This document shows, in pieces, positions 61,780-64,000 of a stretch of DNA of 64,000 nt; the stretch's first letter is position 1, and every line of letters starts with the position of its first letter. Source of the stretch: Actinomycetospora endophytica (GTDB taxonomy: Bacteria > Actinomycetota > Actinomycetes > Mycobacteriales > Pseudonocardiaceae); assembly GCF_021026375.1 (NCBI RefSeq), contig NZ_JAJNDB010000001.1:806001-870000 (forward strand). The letters run 5' to 3'. The position numbers and the translations under genes were made by a program. The notes under the pieces are model-generated. The model saw only the letters and a program-made list of their open reading frames with translations, made no database searches and was not told the origin of the DNA.

Positions 61780-62103
61780 TCAACCGGTGGAGCCGCCGTC
61801 CCAGGTCGGTCGCCGGTGCGGCTTGTAGCGCTGCGCGGCGACGTGGGCCAGGCCCGCCGCCTCGTGGACGTGCCGGGCCGCACCCTCGAGGGTCTGTTCG
61901 GTCGAGGTCTTGGGCGCGGGGCGCAGGTCGACGGTGTCGAGCAGAGCGACGACCGTGTCGAGGGTCTCGGCGATGTAGTAGGCGAGCTCGGCGGCCTCGG
62001 CGGGAGCGATGGGGTCCGCGCCGCGGTTGGCCTCGATGCCGGAGGTCAGGGCAGCGGTGGCGTCCCGCAGCGCCTTCTCCGCCGTGTCGCGTGCGTCGGT
62101 CAT
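61780..62103 (-). CDS. Hypothetical protein, paralog of the gene at 60297
   Basis: 107 residues. MTDARDTAEKALRDATAALT, then a helix with LAYYIAETLDTVVALLDTVD and the shared LRPAPKTSTEQTLEGAARHV. No cysteines, signal peptide or membrane helix. The two paralogs flank the coiled-coil gene on the same strand, suggesting a three-gene functional unit of unknown role. It starts 50 nt from the end of the acyl-CoA synthetase gene, so it may be co-transcribed with it. Confidence 0.65.
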   Translation of the reverse strand: MTDARDTAEKALRDATAALTSGIEANRGADPIAPAEAAELAYYIAETLDTVVALLDTVDLRPAPKTSTEQTLEGAARHVHEAAGLAHVAAQRYKPHRRPTWDGGSTG

Positions 62104-62152
62104 GGTGGATTGTCCCGCAGCAGCGGCCCCCGTGCCCCGCGGTGTCGGGCGC

Positions 62153-63682
62153 CTAGCCCCCGTCGGGAGTCACGTACCGGGCACGGAGGTCCTTCTTGAG
62201 AATCTTCCCGGACGCGTTCCGGGGCAGCTCGCCCACGATCTCGACCGATCGCGGTCGCTTGAAGCCCGCGATCCGCTCCTTCGTCCACGCCAGGAGCTCG
62301 TCCGGGTCGATCGAGTGCCCCTCCGCCGCCACGACGACGGCCTTCACGGTCTCGCCCCACCGGTCGTCGGGAACCCCGATCACGGCGACGTCGGCGACCG
62401 CCGGATGCTGCGCGACGACGTTCTCCACCTCGATCGGATACACGTTCTCCGCGCCGGTGACGATCATGTCCTTGATCCGGTCGGTGAGGAACAGGTAGCC
62501 CTCGTCGTCGAGGTAGCCGCCGTCGCCGGTACGGAACCAGCCGTCGGCGGTCAGCGCCTTCGCGGTCTCCTCGGGCCGCTGCCAGTAGCCCGCGGTCACC
62601 TGCGCGGAGCGGATCCAGATCTCGCCGACCTCGTTCGCGGGCTGGTCCTTGTCGTCCGCGGTGTCGACGACCTTGAGCTCGACCCACGGGTACGCCCGGC
62701 CCGCCGAGCGCATGAGGTGGGCGCGCGGGCCGTCGGGGTCGTGGTCCTCGGGCTCGAGCTGGGTGATCGCGCCGGTGGTCTCGGTGGAGCCGTAGACCTG
62801 GAAGAGCGGGACGCGGAAGGTCTCGAGAACCCGGTTGAGCACGGCACCGGTGATCGGCGAGGCGCCGTAGGCGACGGCCCGCAGCTTCGACCAGTCGCGG
62901 TCCGCGGCGCCGGGCACCTGGCAGAGGAACTGCAGCACGGCCGGGACCAGGAAGGCGTTGGTGATCCCCTCGCGCTCCATGGTGTCGAGCAGCTGGTCGG
63001 GGACGATGTCGGCGACGAGCACGACGCGCGCCCCGAACGCCAGACAGACCAGCGCGAACCCGGACCCGCCGATGTGGAACAGCGGCATGGCGACCATGCC
63101 GACGGACTCGTCGTCGAAGCTCCAGTGCCCGCCCACCGAGAGGAGCGAGCCGAAGTTGTCGTGCGAGAGCAGCACGCCCTTGGCCCGGCCCGTCGTGCCG
63201 GAGGTGTAGAGCTGCAGGACGGCGTCCTCGGAGGCCGAGTCCGACGTGGGCTCGGTCCGGTCGGTGAGGCCGTCCACCCAGCCCTCGTAGTCGTCGCCGA
63301 CGACGAGCACGCGCCGGCCCGGGCGCGCCAGCTGCTCGCGCAGCCCCGCGAAGTCCGGACCGAGGACGACGAGCCCGGCCTCGGCGTCGTCGGCGAGGTC
63401 GATCAGCTCGGCCGGGGTGAGCCGGAGGTTGAGCGGCGCGACGGCGGCCCGGACGGCCGCCGCGGCGAAGAGCAGCTCGAAGAACTCGACCGCGTTCTTG
63501 CCGATCCACACCACCCGGCCGCCCTCGCCGACCCCCAGCTCCCGCAGCCCGGTGGCGATCCGCGCCGACCGCTCCTCGAGCTCGGCGTACGTCACCGAGC
63601 GGTCGCCGCCGGTGAGCGCCGTGACGTCACCGCGGTCGCGGGCGTGGTCACGGACGATGTCGGTGAGCCGGAACGGGGCCAC
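62153..63682 (-). CDS. Acyl-CoA synthetase (AMP-forming)
   Basis: 509 residues, ANL superfamily enzyme activating a carboxylic acid to its CoA thioester through an acyl-AMP. ATP-binding YTSGTTGRAKG (159-169), YGSTETTG, hinge region GWFRTGDGGYLDDEGYLFLT then DRIKDMIV, and catalytic Lys493 in NASGKILKKD. GTG start at 63682 with AGGAGGTGCC directly upstream; longer in-frame sequence is rejected. FadD-like; chain-length specificity cannot be read from sequence. It is divergent from an acyl-CoA dehydrogenase gene, consistent with fatty-acid or aryl-acid catabolism. Confidence 0.92.
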   Translation of the reverse strand: MAPFRLTDIVRDHARDRGDVTALTGGDRSVTYAELEERSARIATGLRELGVGEGGRVVWIGKNAVEFFELLFAAAAVRAAVAPLNLRLTPAELIDLADDAEAGLVVLGPDFAGLREQLARPGRRVLVVGDDYEGWVDGLTDRTEPTSDSASEDAVLQLYTSGTTGRAKGVLLSHDNFGSLLSVGGHWSFDDESVGMVAMPLFHIGGSGFALVCLAFGARVVLVADIVPDQLLDTMEREGITNAFLVPAVLQFLCQVPGAADRDWSKLRAVAYGASPITGAVLNRVLETFRVPLFQVYGSTETTGAITQLEPEDHDPDGPRAHLMRSAGRAYPWVELKVVDTADDKDQPANEVGEIWIRSAQVTAGYWQRPEETAKALTADGWFRTGDGGYLDDEGYLFLTDRIKDMIVTGAENVYPIEVENVVAQHPAVADVAVIGVPDDRWGETVKAVVVAAEGHSIDPDELLAWTKERIAGFKRPRSVEIVGELPRNASGKILKKDLRARYVTPDGG

Positions 63683-63747
63683 GGCACCTCCTGGTAGGAA
63701 CGGACAGATCGGGCATCCGGTGATCCCGGACACGGCGCGACGCGGCA

Positions 63748-63798
63748 CGGTAACCGGAGCGACCGAGGACACGGAAGAGTCAGGGTTGACCGTTACGG
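63748..63798. promoter_or_regulatory. Divergent promoter with two 9-nt palindromes
   Basis: CGGTAACCG (63748-63756) and CCGTTACGG (63790-63798) are both perfect 9-nt palindromes built on a GTTAC core, between the acyl-CoA synthetase and acyl-CoA dehydrogenase genes. A third GCTTACCG lies nearby. They could be sites for a fatty-acid-responsive repressor. Confidence 0.3.
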
Positions 63799-63853
63799 GT
63801 CGGAACGAGGACGCTTACCGAGCAGTAGCAAATCCGGACGGGAGGAGCCCCGG

Positions 63854-64000
63854 GTGGAGCGCACGATCTTCAACGACGAGCACCGAGCCTTCCGGGAGAT
63901 GGTGCGGGACTTCCTGGAGAAGGAGGTCGCGCCGTACCACGCGGACTGGGAGTCGCAGGGCCACGTCAGCCGCGACGTCTGGCTGGCGGCGGGCAAGACC
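63854..64000 (+). CDS. Acyl-CoA dehydrogenase, 5' part (runs off the window)
   Basis: The first 49 codons only. The start VERTIFNDEHRAFREMVRDF followed by LEKEVAPYHADWE is the N-terminal helical domain of FAD-dependent acyl-CoA dehydrogenases, which catalyse the first step of beta-oxidation. GTG at 63854 follows GGGAGGAGCC. Catalytic residues lie beyond the window. Confidence 0.85.
   Translation, partial: MERTIFNDEHRAFREMVRDFLEKEVAPYHADWESQGHVSRDVWLAAGKT

Overview
This 64 kb window is chromosomal DNA from a very GC-rich actinobacterium. Codon third positions are almost all G or C, and GTG and TTG starts are common. The combination of the ribosomal-protein and RNA polymerase 'backbone', a complete mce lipid-transport operon, HadAB-type dehydratases, a steroid/terpene-type P450 and DUF1707 points to Pseudonocardiales (Pseudonocardia or Actinomycetospora type). 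That placement is inferred from gene content and order, not from a database match. I see no transposase, integrase, prophage gene, rRNA or CRISPR array.

Layout. Bases 1-47,561 lie entirely on the minus strand. Read in the direction of transcription (right to left), this arm runs: tRNA-Trp, secE-nusG, rplK-rplA, rplJ-rplL, an 11-gene mce operon (mceG-yrbEA-yrbEB-mceABCDEF and two Mce-associated genes), rpoB-rpoC, rpsL-rpsG-fusA-tuf, the S10 cluster (rpsJ to rpsQ), the spc cluster (rplN to rplO), secY-adk-map, a DUF1707 membrane gene, and infA-rpmJ-rpsM-rpsK-rpsD-rpoA (rpoA cut by the window edge). Hairpins divide this arm into transcription units: after hadB (50.04 kb), rplA (44.55), rplL (43.03-43.13), the mce operon (30.2), rpoC (22.3), fusA (18.5), rplO (6.73) and map (3.6). 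The 5' region of rplJ carries an L10-type leader followed by the clearest U-tailed terminator in the window, which suggests L10 autoregulation by attenuation.

Bases 47.6-64 kb are a mixed-strand accessory region. It holds an aspartate-type aminotransferase, a secreted SGNH hydrolase, the hadB-hadA-rpmG-tRNA-Met-tRNA-Thr block, an EAL phosphodiesterase with a broken GGDEF domain divergent from cinA, a small membrane protein, an epoxide-hydrolase-like enzyme with a TetR regulator, a ferredoxin-P450 pair, a second TetR regulator beside a hypothetical gene, a three-gene locus of unknown function (two paralogous ~100-residue proteins flanking a heptad-repeat coiled-coil protein), an acyl-CoA synthetase, and the first 49 codons of an acyl-CoA dehydrogenase.

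Most notable points. (1) An 82-codon reading frame fills the only large gap inside the spc operon, between rpsZ and rpsH. It overlaps the upstream stop as GTGA and the downstream start as ATGA, and its first ~47 codons show strong coding periodicity. (2) A complete mce operon with its own ATPase sits between rplL and rpoB, the position where mycobacteria keep only the orphan ATPase gene mkl. (3) The paralog/coiled-coil locus at 60.3-62.1 kb matches no system I recognise. (4) Several inverted repeats in divergent promoters look like operators for the local TetR regulators.
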